From the NCBI RefSeq assembly GCF_022581195.2, contig NC_061456.1, forward strand, positions 7,070,501 to 7,134,500: 64,000 nt of DNA, given 5' to 3'. The notes under the pieces are model-generated. The model did no database searches and was not told where the DNA came from. It saw only the letters and a list, made by a program, of their open reading frames with translations. Below are positions 11,778 through 23,859 of this stretch, piece after piece. The position numbers were made by a program, and so were the translations under genes. Source of the DNA: Helicoverpa zea (taxonomy: Eukaryota > Arthropoda > Insecta > Lepidoptera > Noctuidae). How positions within the stretch are numbered: position 1 is the stretch's first letter; the number at the start of each line of letters is the position of its first letter.

Positions 11778-11881
11778 CAAATCCGGATTGTGTGACATCG
11801 TTCATGAGCGTGACAGTTGACATTTTGCGGGAGCATCTAGAAATGTATAAAAGATTATGTCTAGAATGAGTTTGCATCAGT
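11778..11881 (+). promoter_or_regulatory. Core promoter of cuticle gene 4
   Basis: CAAATCCGGATT at 11778-11789, TATAAAA at 11846-11852 in a GAAATGTATAAAAG context, and initiator TCAGT at 11877-11881, 31 nt from the TATA box, followed by TGCTCACCAG. Confidence 0.75.
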
Positions 11882-11919
11882 TGCTCACCAGCCGCAGAAC
11901 ACACACCAAATATTTCAAA

Positions 11920-12665
11920 ATGAAATTGGTATGTGATCATCACTTAAGTTTGTCATGTAGCAATTGATCTACGTCCAACGCATTTGTTATTCGAAGAAAT
12001 TACATGTTGCTTTTGTTCTTTAAAACAACAGTAAACAACCGTAATTTCATACTCGTTACACTATTCTGTAACATTTGTTGTTGATTTCATGCAGATCATC
12101 GTTGTCGCCCTCGCCCTCGTGGCCGTCGCCGTGGCCGCCCCCGCTGAGGTAGAGATCGTCAAGATCGTCCGCTCCAACTTCGACCAGGAACCCGAGGGTG
12201 GATACCAGTTCGCGTAAGTCAATAATCCTCGTTTTTTACAATAATTATAATAGGAGAAAGCTTTGTCGAGCAATCTTGCAAAGGCATTAACCTTAGCTCA
12301 ACACAGGCGACTTTCAACAAAATCTTTTGTCAGGCAATGGCAGCCCATGTTCAGAAGTTGACGTTCTACAACTGAGATGATGATAGAGAAGCCGGAGGAT
12401 AATGGATGTTAAGTTGAGTAGTATTTTAATTCGTATGTTTTACACCAACAGTTTCGAGAGCGAGAACGGCATCAACCGTCAGGAAGCCGGACAGGTTAAG
12501 GAAGTTCTGGATGAGGAGAACAAGCCCCATAAAGTAGTGGTTGTGCGCGGCTCCTACGGCTACACCAACGTAGACGGCAAGCCCGAGACCGTCAGCTACT
12601 ACGCCGACGAGTCTGGCTACCACGCCGAGGGAGACTCCATCCCCAAGGTCCCCGCCAGGAGATAA
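11920..12665 (+). CDS. RR-1 cuticle protein, larval type (gene 4)
   Basis: Spliced gene of 113 aa with exons 11920-11928, 12095-12213 and 12452-12665. The protein is the same as gene 1 except at residues 3 (Leu for Phe), 83 (Val for Leu) and 84 (Asp for Glu). Signal peptide MKLIIVVALALVAVAVA; RR-1 domain about residues 40-110 with YYADESGYHAEG core and PARR end. Exon 2, intron 2, exon 3 and about 30 nt past the stop align closely with gene 1. Promoter-proximal leader, intron 1 and the rest of the 3' UTR do not, suggesting gene conversion or a partial recent duplication. Polyadenylation signal AATAAA is near 12875-12885. Same predicted role as gene 1. Confidence 0.93.
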
Positions 12666-12889
12666 GCTAACAACGACCACTCGCCACGCACCATTGATAG
12701 ATCCATGACATTGACAATTAAGGTAGTTCAATTAGCTGTTATAAACAAAGACTTGTTTTTGTTACACCATCTTTAATGGTTTAAGTGTAGACATATAAGA
12801 GTATATGATTAGTGTTGATCACTGACATGTACGTTTTTGTGCCATCTGATTTGTTTGAACCATATCAACAATGTAAATAAATGTTATTG

Positions 12890-15640
12890 AACTAATTTAT
12901 CTTGTTTGTTAATTTATGCTGAAATCGTCAACCCTTCTCAATCTGATTCTACAACAAATTCTATAATAATGTTCTCCATATTAGAAATAAGTAACAACTA
13001 TAGTGCCTTATATAGTCAATGCACGATTTTTCATTCATATTTTGTCAATTATAATGCCTTCTCAAATTATAATGACGATAAAAAAGAATGTATTATAAGT
13101 CATATTTTCATTTTTAAGTGAACTTCTAAAGCAATAATTAAGTATCACATAATTAAAAAATGGTTCACTTGTAATACTAATAAGATGTGGGAGATTGCAA
13201 AGGTTTCATGGTATATTGAAAACCAGTTTCCTACCTAGACGAGATCATAACAAGGTGATTATGTAATTAGAGCACAATTTTGTAAGGGGTTATGGGTAAG
13301 ATCATTTGCAACGTCATTTGTATCACATGCGGACAATAATCCTTATGCAATTATATTCTAGTATTTAAATGCTGGGTTGTCACTTCAAAGAAGAGCTCGC
13401 GGTAACGTCACAGCTGCGGGGATTGATCGATCGATCGATTTTGAAAACATTGACTCTTTTTAGAAACTTGAAATGCGGATTAAAAAAAAACCCTCAATAT
13501 TACCTAAGTGCTCAACTTGAAAGTAGACTAAATTCAGATATATCGCGAGGTAGCTAATGGATGAGGTAATTATGATGTTCGAGTATGTCTAAGAAACTAC
13601 TGAGCCGATTAGAAAAATTCTTTCACTTGTGGAAATCATCACACAAGTGAAAGAATGGTTGGAATGGATGGAAACAATCAAGTGTCATAACACTTGCAGA
13701 CAGTGTAGATTTCCTATTTATTCATATACATACATAGTGTAGATTGGCTATAATTTATCCGGGTGTCGCGTTAAACAGTTAGTACGATATTACAAACACC
13801 TTGCCCTATAAATGATGTCACAATATTTCGATAAAAGATAAATAAATCAATAAGTGGCTTCGAGTGGAGTCCATGACCGTTTCTGTCATAAGTAAACAAA
13901 GCTGCGTAACTCTGAGCTTACAATAGCACGGAATTGTTAAGTAATACCAATTAATTAAGAACAACCTGATCGTGAGAAATAAACACGGGCTTAATTAAAA
14001 TGTTGTTGAGATTTTATTAAAATAGTTATGCATTTTGTAGCATGAACTTATTACGTTAATTTGGACCTATTGCATAGCAGCAATCATCTATTCAACCTAT
14101 TGTAAAAATTTAAACCAATTGTTATGAATAATGAAAACAAAGTTCACTAACCATGTTATTTTAACCAAATCTTTTTTCTGTTGATTACTAAAAATTGAAA
14201 TAAATAAATTAGCTAGAACGTGGGTTATAAATGATGAAGAATTGTTGTGGCAATAAAATAACTATGATTTTATGGCATAATTCATTTTACATCATAGTGA
14301 TTTAGATTATAAAAGACTTAAAAAAAAATTATTTGTATTTGTGCACATTTATATTCTCGTGGAACAAAAACTGAATATAAAACGTATTATTAGAAGCTCC
14401 GCCCATTTAAACATCTTCCGGGTTTCATTTATAGTTATAAATTTGGCAGCAGCCAAGCTTTCTGGATTCTAAGTCCTCGTAAAGACTGCTAAGTATTTTA
14501 CAAAGCACATGGGAACTCGACCGATCGACATACATGCTTAGCCTGATCGCGGTAAGTTGATCGATTCATGCAGTTTTCATTGAGTGACAACTCCTAATGA
14601 TGCATTTCTTTTTAACTTATTAAAAGGGTATTGTTATTCTTTTGTGCAATGTTACCTAATTGATTACTTGCGAGGAATTTTATAGAAACGCCCAATTTCA
14701 AAATGATTATTATTTACAGTATCAAAAACTATTGAGTTTTTAATTAGTTGACGCTGCATAATTGTTTGTAATATCCGTATCTTTTTGTTAAGCATAGGTA
14801 ATAAAAACCAGACTTGGCCTTCCTATTTGTAATGAGTACAAATACGACATGACTACGCCTCCGTGCTACGCTCGCCCGTAAGCGTTAGAAAATCGTGCCG
14901 GTTGTATGAATGAAACGAATAACGTAAGAGTTTTGTTTTTGTAGTTATTGGTGATAGTACATATTTATATAATGTGGATTGTAAAAAAATATGTGTTGGA
15001 CTACGAGAAAATAGTAACGTAAATTGAGCAAAAACATAGCTTGTCATATTCGAGCACCCTTAAACTTATCATACTCTTTTTCATGAAATACAGGCTGGTA
15101 ACAATCGGACGTCTTAGTAATAGGGCCTCGTTTTACCCTCTAGCAACGGAATTTAAAAAATATGAAGTTTGATGAAAGTACACGGAAGTTCGTTGACTAT
15201 ATATTAAACACGTATAATTGGACTTAAAATGCAAAGAAACCAAATTGTATAGATTCCATGTTCATATCTAATTGTGTTCCTGATTACTTACACTACTTCT
15301 TTCAAAATAATCTAGATGAATTGAGAATTAAATGGTAAAGCATAAGCTATCTTAGGATCTCGATCGCAATTTCAGCACCACGTTAAGACTAATAGACCAC
15401 CCAACCGTTATGCCGCAATATAGTTAATTGAGTTGATGTCTTAAAGTAACTGCGCCCTGTAACATTTACCATAATTTTGACTTAAAATTGCTAAATGATT
15501 ACAACCATCGTGTTCGTGTTGAGCTTTGGTGAGTACTAGCAAGTATACCGCGGCTAATAACAGCTGATGGGTTAAGGAGACGTGTGTAACACTCACGTTT
15601 GAGCGATGGCTCAACAAAAAATATCAGCTCAGAGCAACCC
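12890..15640. other. Spacer between genes 4 and 5
   Basis: No complete gene seen. A short run of GATC units (about 13424-13440) and a hairpin at 13617-13656 are present. The latter sits in sequence related to RTE-type tails (AAACTACTGAGCCGATTAGAAAAATTC). Two orphan exon-like starts followed by good donors (14534-14551 and 15495-15528) have no partner exons that I can find. Confidence 0.4.
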
Positions 15641-15647
15641 TGCCGCC

Positions 15648-15727
15648 TATAAATGGAATATTCGGATCCCACGCTAACAGTAACACTTTGAGTACAACGA
15701 GAACCGTCCGAATTGAGCATTGTTGAG
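15648..15727 (+). promoter_or_regulatory. Promoter and non-coding first exon of gene 5
   Basis: TATAAAT at 15648-15654. A transcript starting about 15680 would have a short exon without ATG ending at 15727 before a GTAAAT donor. The acceptor TTTCAG at 16159-16164 lies one base before the gene 5 start codon. This arrangement differs from the other genes here, which place the start codon in exon 1. It is inferred from splice signals only. Confidence 0.5.
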
Positions 15728-16165
15728 GTAAATACACGAGTTGTTCTATTAATTCCATTCAAAATATTTGAAACAAAAGAATCTGTGTTTTCGGGTGTGA
15801 ACAACGAGGATATGTTACAGAATAACTCGTAATGAGATTATGACGTATCTAATTGATTAAGATAATATTCATTTTAATGATCTAACTTCAGTGATATTAT
15901 TGTTTGTGCTTTGCTTCCGTAAGGGTGGGTATGAGCAGCGAAATGATACCGAAGTTTTCGATAGTATCGGGCGGTGCGGTGTAGTGCCATGCATGTCGAT
16001 ACCTTGTAGAGCATTCCTTTTTCTTCACATAATAGATCATGCTTTTTATTAATGCGTACCTGCAAGTATATTCCGCAGTTCAAGTTGGTTCCTTCAAGTA
16101 CTGGTTCAGACCTTCTCTATGTCAAGAGCGTTTACACAGTAAAGGCAATTCGTTCATATTTCAGG

Positions 16166-17939
16166 ATGTATCGTCTCATCGGCTGTGTGTTGCTTTACGG
16201 CACTCTTACCACGGGTTTACCATTCCCGTTTCCTGGTGTGCCCGTAGTCCCACCTACTCCAGTGATTCCGACACCATTTCCCTTCGTACCAGGATCTACG
16301 CCGATAGTACCAGGTGCCTATGCAGGTAGACCAGTGGTTCCTACGGCCATACCTTTTGCACCCGGGGCAGCACCTATAGTGCCAGGAGTCGGCAGCCCTT
16401 ATTACAACTACGCTGGAGCCCCAGCTATACCCATTCTGTCTTATTCGAATGAGCATGGCTTAGATGGCACATATGCTTTCAGGTTAGTGTGTTTTGAAGT
16501 TGTTCTGTTTTATATATTGAAATAATACATTGTTACAAATATTGACTGAAATGAGGTCAATATTTTACTTCATAAAGTACATACAGTGTAGTGGTACATC
16601 TATTTATGTTAAAAGTTTTAATCGAGCATATTGAGCATTGACATAATACCAAGGAATATTACCTTATTGAACTTTACTGATTATTGTACGAAATGTAAAA
16701 AATAATTTCAGTTTTTCAACTGCCGACGGCAAGCAAGCACAAGAAAGTGGATACTTGAAAGATGCCTACATTGACAACACAGGAAATCCGCAAGGGACTC
16801 AGGTATGGTTTTAAACTTTTTAATCATGATAAAATGTACTGCAAGGGTAGAAAACGCATGTTCCATGTATTACCTCTTGATGGAAGAAGAAACATTTTGA
16901 TGGTTTTGGTAAAAACATATGGATATTTATTTCCTGCTTACAGGTTGTTCAAGGAAGTTACGCATACGTATCTCCCGATGGAACACCGATTCAAGTCAGC
17001 TATATCGCTGACGAAAATGGTAACTATATTTGTAAATAGCACGTTACATCACTGTGTACAGAATAATACGTTTTTTCTTGGAATATCTATTGAAATGGTA
17101 ATATAATTTCGTATAACATAATTACATAATTATGCAAGCTCAAGCTCAGCTTCGCTTTTGTTTTAAGAGTTGATTTTTTGGAGTTAGGTTCTACACAGCA
17201 AGAAATCAAACTGAATTGAATGTTTTCAATGAGTGATCCTGATTTTTTTTAACAGTTTTATTCAAGTATTATATTTTTGAGGTTTCTACCGACGTGCAGA
17301 ACATATAAATTGAGTAGGTATTATAGTCCCAAACCAAACTCTTACTTTCCTTAATGAAAACAAAAATAAATATGCGTTGCTACATGAGTCAGGCGCCTCT
17401 TCGTATCAACCTGTTCAAATTTATTCGCATACAAGACATAAATGATGCCATATTCGGGCTTAGGCATATTTTACTGAAAAATATTATACGCGTGATTATT
17501 TAATTGGAAGTTGCATAATTCTGACACTTTTATACTGTTATTTTTTCATATTATAGGACTTGAGAGCTGATAATGATGAAGATACTTGCTGTCTAAGGGA
17601 CTTCTCTTCAAATATTTTATTTCTAAACATATTTCATTACGTTTTGCAGGGTTTAGACCATCAGGAGTTCATATACCAGCTGATGGAAAAGCTGTAGCTC
17701 CCATAGTGCCTGTGGTAGACCGTGTCAATAAGCCGATCTTCGATCCGACCTACAACCGCTACGATCCATACTTAAACAGAAACAGATATAACACATTTGG
17801 CCAATACAATAACCGGGCCTATGACCCACGATACCCTTACGATCCAACAAAAATCAACCCTTACTATAACAATAATTACAACCCTTACCAAATCAGAAAC
17901 AAGAATTCTAACCAAGAGGCTAAAAAAGACTCCGCTTAG
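16166..17939 (+). CDS. RR-1 cuticle protein with Pro-rich and Tyr/Asn-rich arms (gene 5)
   Basis: Spliced gene of 257 aa; coding exons 16166-16482, 16712-16802, 16944-17019 and 17650-17939. Start chosen at the ATG just after the acceptor at 16164. Residues 1-17 (MYRLIGCVLLYGTLTTG) serve as signal peptide. Residues about 18-90 are rich in Pro, Val and Gly with repeated PIVPG and PFxPG units. The RR-1 domain (about 98-168) reads YAFSFSTADGKQAQESGYLKD, VQGSYAYVSPDGTP, YIADENGFRPSGVHIP. The tail (about 169-257) is rich in Tyr, Asn, Pro and Arg with NRYDPY-like units. Introns inside the domain are in phases 2, 0 and 1. ATTAAA at 18013-18018 may be the polyadenylation signal. Codon use is less biased than in genes 1-4, suggesting lower expression. 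Predicted secreted, chitin-binding; the arms may interact with other matrix proteins. Confidence 0.88.
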
Positions 17940-18029
17940 ATTTATTGTCAATTTTATATACTTAAAATTATTATTATTGTGCATCGAATTGTGGATATGG
18001 AAATGTATATGAATTAAACCTGTGATGAA

Positions 18030-20835
18030 ATTAATGTTTTTTACTCTGTCAAAAACGACTAACATGGCATATTTTTTTATTGGATTAGTGTGCAATTCGC
18101 TACGAATATTAGACATCTAATTGAAAAACAAAGATAAATGAGTTGAAAAAAGCGTGTGCTGACGCACAGTATTTGATGAGATCGAGAATCGTTCATCAAA
18201 ACTTATTAGGTAATATAATTTTATATTAGTTTTTTTTTATCAGCCTGTAGTCACCGTTTCGTTGTATCGGTCAAGTGCTTACTCCGACAAATAAGTCTCA
18301 CTAAGCGGCTTTTAAAGATGTTGCATGTCGTGGATTGCAAAACAGTCATTCTGTCCCGCACTTTATATTAATCAATATGCGACGCCGCAAATAAATAGCC
18401 GAAACGTTTAATACAATACGACGTACATATTTTATGCATTGCATCGTTTAAATAATTTAGACAAGTAGTTAAATATTGTGGCTGTGAATATGAAACTTTG
18501 CTTTCTCTTTTTTAAGGAGCTATGTTTTATTTTCATTTTATTCCTCCGGTCTCGGCAAGACCAATTTGATGTACCTAATCGGAAAATAGTGCGAAAAGGA
18601 ACGACCTCCATTCAAACAATGTAAATCAAAATTATGGGGTCATTGACGCTTAAACTTTTCTTATCAAATGTTAAAGAAAATGAATGGCCCTGTCAAACAT
18701 GAAATACTACTATGTTGTTTGATATTACACGGGCGGCTGTTTGAAATAGGTACTGGGGGCGGGAGCATTACACCGTTTTGGCGGTATGTTACCATTTGTC
18801 CAAGACGCGTGTTTGTTTAGAAAGTAGAATAATAAGTTTGGCTTCAAATAAAAAATATGATAGCATACCTGTGTCTGAAGTCTATAAGTTACAAACAAGC
18901 TGTCGTCATTTGTTAAATCATCCTATGAACATAGGTGATCCAAGCCTAATGAGTTAATTGCGGGACTTAATTCAAGATATGTGCAGAACCTCACTTCACC
19001 TACCGCAGCTGATTAAATTAGCCGTTACCTACAAAGAGACATCAAGATTTCACCAGAATACCTACACGTATTTTTTCATGTACAAGAATTTTTATACTCG
19101 TGTTACCAGTCATAACTTTAGCAGAAGTATGAATGTAGCGAGGCGTGGGGTTGTGATCAATTCCATGTTTTATGACCTGGTAACTTGAATTACTCACTTC
19201 GTTGTTGTAATCTTATGTTAAAGATTAAAACGTTCAATATTTTCAACCTGTGCCCTCGATGCCACCTGTATATTTCAGTACTTCACTTCCCATGAAATAC
19301 TTTTTTGTCTTAAGAGTGAGACTTCAATTATGGTTCTATTTATGACCTAACGACCGTTTATATAAAAATAGCTTTTACCTACATAACTTTGAATTTATAC
19401 AATTTAATTCTCCCAAAGCTTTACAAAACTGGTTTCTTTATCATCGCCATTATGATAATGTACCATTGTATGATAAAACTATACGAGACATCTGACTTGA
19501 TTATTATTATATAACTGCATGACTAGACATTGATCTGCCGGCACATAATTGAAGGCAATTAGCGGTTTGCTGACTAAGGTATATCTTGTGGGATGAACTT
19601 CTAAGCCTGCTTATTAGATATATATTCAATTGCTTAATTTATTTTAGAAGGTGCTCTTCAAAAGTTTAAACACATTAGAAACCCTTAGGAAGAAGAAAAT
19701 CCCCTAATTTTACAGGCTACGCAACTACGCAACCGATTTTCATTCGGTTTTTTTTTTAATAGATAGAGTGATTAAAGGGGAAGGTTTTATGTATAATAAC
19801 ATACATTAAATAGTGAGAAAATACTGTTATCCCGTGCGAAACCAGGGCGCGTCGCTAGCCAATAAGTTTCTTAATATTAAGCGATTGCGATTTGACCATT
19901 TATGTAATGACAAAAAATCAAACGGGACTTTGAACTCGCACAGATTGGTCAACGTTTATTTCCGACTATGTCATCCTTGCTGTTTTATGATAGAGTAGTG
20001 GTTCCCCGAATAACGTGTCGTCGGTTTTTTTTGCTTTGAACCTTGTTGAAGTATGTCACATGATGCGACTGGTTTCTGAGATCCGCCTCTGCTGATGTGC
20101 CTAAGAGTTAAGGTTAACTTTACTGCGACAGGTTACATCATAATGCTTTATTCTTTAAAATGTTTTGTGTATTTTCGCGTTCCGCAGAAATTTCGAGAAT
20201 CCATAGTATTTGCTGGAAGAATGTTTAGAAAATCTTTCTAGATGTAGGGGTATCAAAACTTGCACTGTCATTAAAGTTAATTAAATAATAGCAATGAGCC
20301 AAATATGGGGATATTCCGACTATCGATGCTCAGTCGCTGTAAATATTATATTGCTATCTGAGCTTTTGGTTAAAACTAGAGTAGATGCCGTTCACAAGAA
20401 TCTTAGTAATTTTTAGTCACAAAAGACAAAACAATCTATTACCATTTAGTCTAGACTGGCTTGGCCATTGGATAATCATAGTAAACTAGGAATCAATAAC
20501 ATTCCTTACAAGTCAATTAACAATCTTTATGGAGTCCAAAAACTGAAATCTTGTTTAATTAGCACGTTCATTACCTACCGTACAAGTTAACCATTACAAA
20601 AACTATACCAATAAAATTTAAATTAATGTATTGAAATTTCACGCATAACCTATAATTTCCAATTTCATCTGCAGTTTCCAATATGCCATTTAAGTCTTAT
20701 CAGTAAGAGAATTAAGTTCTTATTCAATTGTCTTGGCAATATTTCGGTACCATAAGGGACGCCTCAACTGTCCTTCGTTGTACACATGATCATAAAATAT
20801 ATACAGAATCCGCAGCGATGTGTAATTGCGACAAA
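18030..20835. other. Spacer between genes 5 and 6
   Basis: About 2.8 kb without a supported gene. The open frames at 18958-19188 and 19813-19998 have no motif or cuticle-like codon bias. No repeat family recognised. Confidence 0.4.
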
Positions 20836-20844
20836 AGTTTTCGG

Positions 20845-20879
20845 TATAAAAGCCGGGGGTGAATCCAAAATGCATCATT
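20845..20879 (+). promoter_or_regulatory. Core promoter of gene 6
   Basis: TATAAAA at 20845-20851 with a possible initiator (TCATT, 20875-20879) about 30 nt downstream; the start codon follows at 20936. Confidence 0.6.
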
Positions 20880-20935
20880 ACATTGCTTTTGTATTACAAG
20901 CATTCATCTTGCAACTGTTTTGTACTTGGATCATC

Positions 20936-23757
20936 ATGAAGTTTGTTGTAAGTTTCTAGTTTAGTTATTTTCTTAAAAAGTGTAAAGTTTTCTCCAAAAC
21001 AATCAGATACTTCCAGCAACAAAGAATAGTGAATTGTCTAAATACCCTTAACTCAGTTACAAGTAACATCCCTAAATTCAGTTCACTAGCAGTGTTCTCT
21101 TTCCAGATTGTACTCGCCTGCCTGGTTAGCGCAACCTACGCTGACGTCAGCAGCTTCCAGCCGTTCCAGCAGCAGCCGTTATATCAACAGCAGCAGCAAC
21201 AGCCGCAGTACACCACGGAACCAATCCCCATCATACGACAAGAACAAGTGCAGAACTCTGATGGATCTTATAAGTGGAGGTTTGTTAACGCTGTACATAA
21301 GTTTATAGAATAAATAAATTTTGGGTTTGAGTTCGGAGTGATTGCGAGTGTGTGAAGTGCACTTAAGAGTAATTGTTTTATCGTTTTGGAGCAACTAGTG
21401 CTAACCTACTTTTAATACAGTATCAGTGATAATAGCTTACTTTGTAGAACTAAATACATCAGGATAAATCCTAGTTAGTCGTTCCAATCACACTTATTTT
21501 CTTTCGAAGCTTGAGCATTCACGTTTTTTCTACATAATAATTAAAGTTCTCTATTATTATCATCTCCCTAAAACGAATTCATTTGGAAATATTTTTTCAA
21601 ATATAATCATTACCTACACTATTCAATGTGTTGATGATACTTCCAGCTACGAGACTGGCAACGGCATATCAGCTGAAGAACAGGGCTACGTGAAGAACCA
21701 AGGTATCCCCGAACAAGAGGCCCAGGTTGCTCAGGGACAGTATCAGTACACAGCTCCTGATGGACAGGTGACTATTCATATTATTATGCTTGTTATTTTC
21801 ATGCATTCAAATAGCTTCGATATATAGAGAACTATATATCTCTCTATATCGATTTGACTCCATATTAAACTATATTTTGATTAGTTGAGACGTTGAACAA
21901 TGAAAGAGTCATATAATTATTTTTACACTATGAGCTCTGAGTATGCATGTTATTTTTTACCGATTCACTGATTGTGTTTAGTGATCCGTTGTACAATATG
22001 ATGCGTTTTTGTTAGATCGTGTCATTGGGCTTTAACTATTTCAATGAGATTTCTCAGTATCAGTCTTGACTTGGGACTATTATCTGACTAGGTGTAGGAG
22101 TATTCTTGGAAACTTCTGACGAAGTCAACCTTTACTGTAATCCTGGCCAAAATAACGTTCAAGATTTTCCTACTGAAGGAGGAAAATTATAGCTTTTTTG
22201 AAAGTTTTATTTTTGTTACCAAATAAAGGTGCTATTTAAATTTAAATGTCAAACATGTATTAGCTTGTGAATATTTGAAAAGAAAAACAAATGATGTGTC
22301 TTTATTCGTCAATTTATCATCATTTTTAAATAGCGTTAGTGTTTGCTGAAAGGCTTGCATGTTTAATTTATTTGTTCGTTCATTTATCAAGATACTCTAT
22401 TACTATGAACGTATATTTTCATTGTTATAAGCCTTTTTCATGGGGAGTTACGCCTGTGTAAACTTACAGAGCAATGTTTGCTTTGACAAAGTCTGCAACT
22501 TGAACTTAACTTTCACAGGCTTATCTAGGTTTGATACCGACACAACTCTACGATAGATGGCACCATAGGCGAAATATTCAAATAATCATTCGATTTCCCA
22601 AATAAAACAAAACTTTTCATCAATTAATAATTAAGAAAAATCTTCTTATTTTGTGGCTGACAATTAATTCTGACAAACGTCTAAAAATAATGTCTGTATC
22701 GGTTAACGAAAAATGCCAACGTTTAATCACAGAAATATTTCGTCATTGCATGACGGAGTCTTCCGTCTTTAACTCATTGATCAGATGATAAATAACTCTA
22801 ACATATATTTAAGTTAGTTGGACAGCCTCCTAACCTTTGAGATTGCGTCCTCATCGTGCCATCTTCTTACTGCTCCGTATCCATCCAATAGTACAAAATT
22901 ATTGAAATTCCTAAACGTGATAATGATATTATCCTTGTCGTTTTAAAGGTTACAAAACCGGATATTTTTGCTGTACAAATAATGTTAAGGTTTCGTATAT
23001 ACTGGTGATATTAGGGCTAATAGTGTGCTTACCCATTAGTTATTTAAAACTCAAAGTTCAGGCTGGAATACAATGAACATATTATAATAAAACATCAAAG
23101 ACTAAGTTCATATATACGAAATATATATTTTATTAAATTATCCTTAACATTTAGTTACATTCGTTGTATTGTTTGACTTATTTCCACAGTTAGTCGTTGT
23201 GGCCTATCGAAGTGATGACACACAAAGAATGGTTACCATAAAATGATGGCCTTCGAATGATAAAGCAATCCTGTATCATCGATTTTAAAACAGAATTAAT
23301 ATTATGCAATTACTACTGATTTGTCCAATATCATAACTAGTATTTTAGTCTAATTAAGTAAGAATGATGCCTTGCTACTTGATCCCTAGCATTACTGAAT
23401 CTCGACATTCAATAAAGCGTTTGAGTTTTTTTGACTTATTACTAATAAATCTCTTAAAAAAAACACAATTAAATTGAATTAAAATGATTACAGCTGTTCT
23501 TGCTGTATGATGATTGATATAAGAACCTTAATATTAAATGTGTTTGTAAAACAAAATAATTGAATATATTTTTTAACTACAACTTTTCATTCCAGGTGAT
23601 TCAATTGCAGTACTTAGCCGACGAGAACGGCTTCCAGCCCCAAGGAGCTCACATCCCCACTCCGCCGCCAGTCCCCAGAGAGATCCAAAGCGCTCTAGAT
23701 TACCTCGCCACTTTACCCCCACAAAACCCTGACAATAGAGAATATGCCAGAAACTAG
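20936..23757 (+). CDS. RR-1 cuticle protein with Gln-rich N-terminus (gene 6)
   Basis: Spliced gene of 155 aa with exons 20936-20947, 21107-21279, 21647-21767 and 23596-23757. Signal peptide MKFVIVLACLVSATYA. Residues about 20-40 are Gln-rich (runs of five and six Gln broken by Leu, Tyr, Pro). A TTEPIPIIRQEQ motif precedes the RR-1 domain (about 55-128): SDGSYKWSYETGNGIS, AQGQYQYTAPDGQ, YLADENGFQPQGAHIPTPPP. The C-terminus carries PPVPREIQSALDYLATLPPQ, a motif shared with genes 7 and 8. Intron phases are 0, 2 and 0. Intron 3 is 1828 nt, with no gene seen in it. Donors GTTTGT and GTGACT are slightly weak but the frame joins perfectly. AATAAA at 23846-23851. Predicted secreted cuticle component similar to endocuticle structural glycoproteins. 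Confidence 0.92.
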
Positions 23758-23859
23758 ACAAGATTTGTGTACCAAATAGGATTTTACACAATTGCAAAAT
23801 AGCCATAGGTAGGTTACTTGGGCACTCTTGTGATACCACATCATTAATAAAAATACAAA

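Noticed and set aside
14534..14551. Exon-like start MLSLIA followed by a GTAAGT donor, with a TATA-like motif about 100 nt upstream
   Set aside because: No downstream exon in a matching phase could be found before gene 5, and joining to the gene 5 acceptor gives the wrong frame.
15495..15528. Hydrophobic start MITTIVFVLSF followed by a GTGAGT donor
   Set aside because: No TATA box at the right distance and no compatible acceptor; joining to gene 5 puts the domain out of frame.
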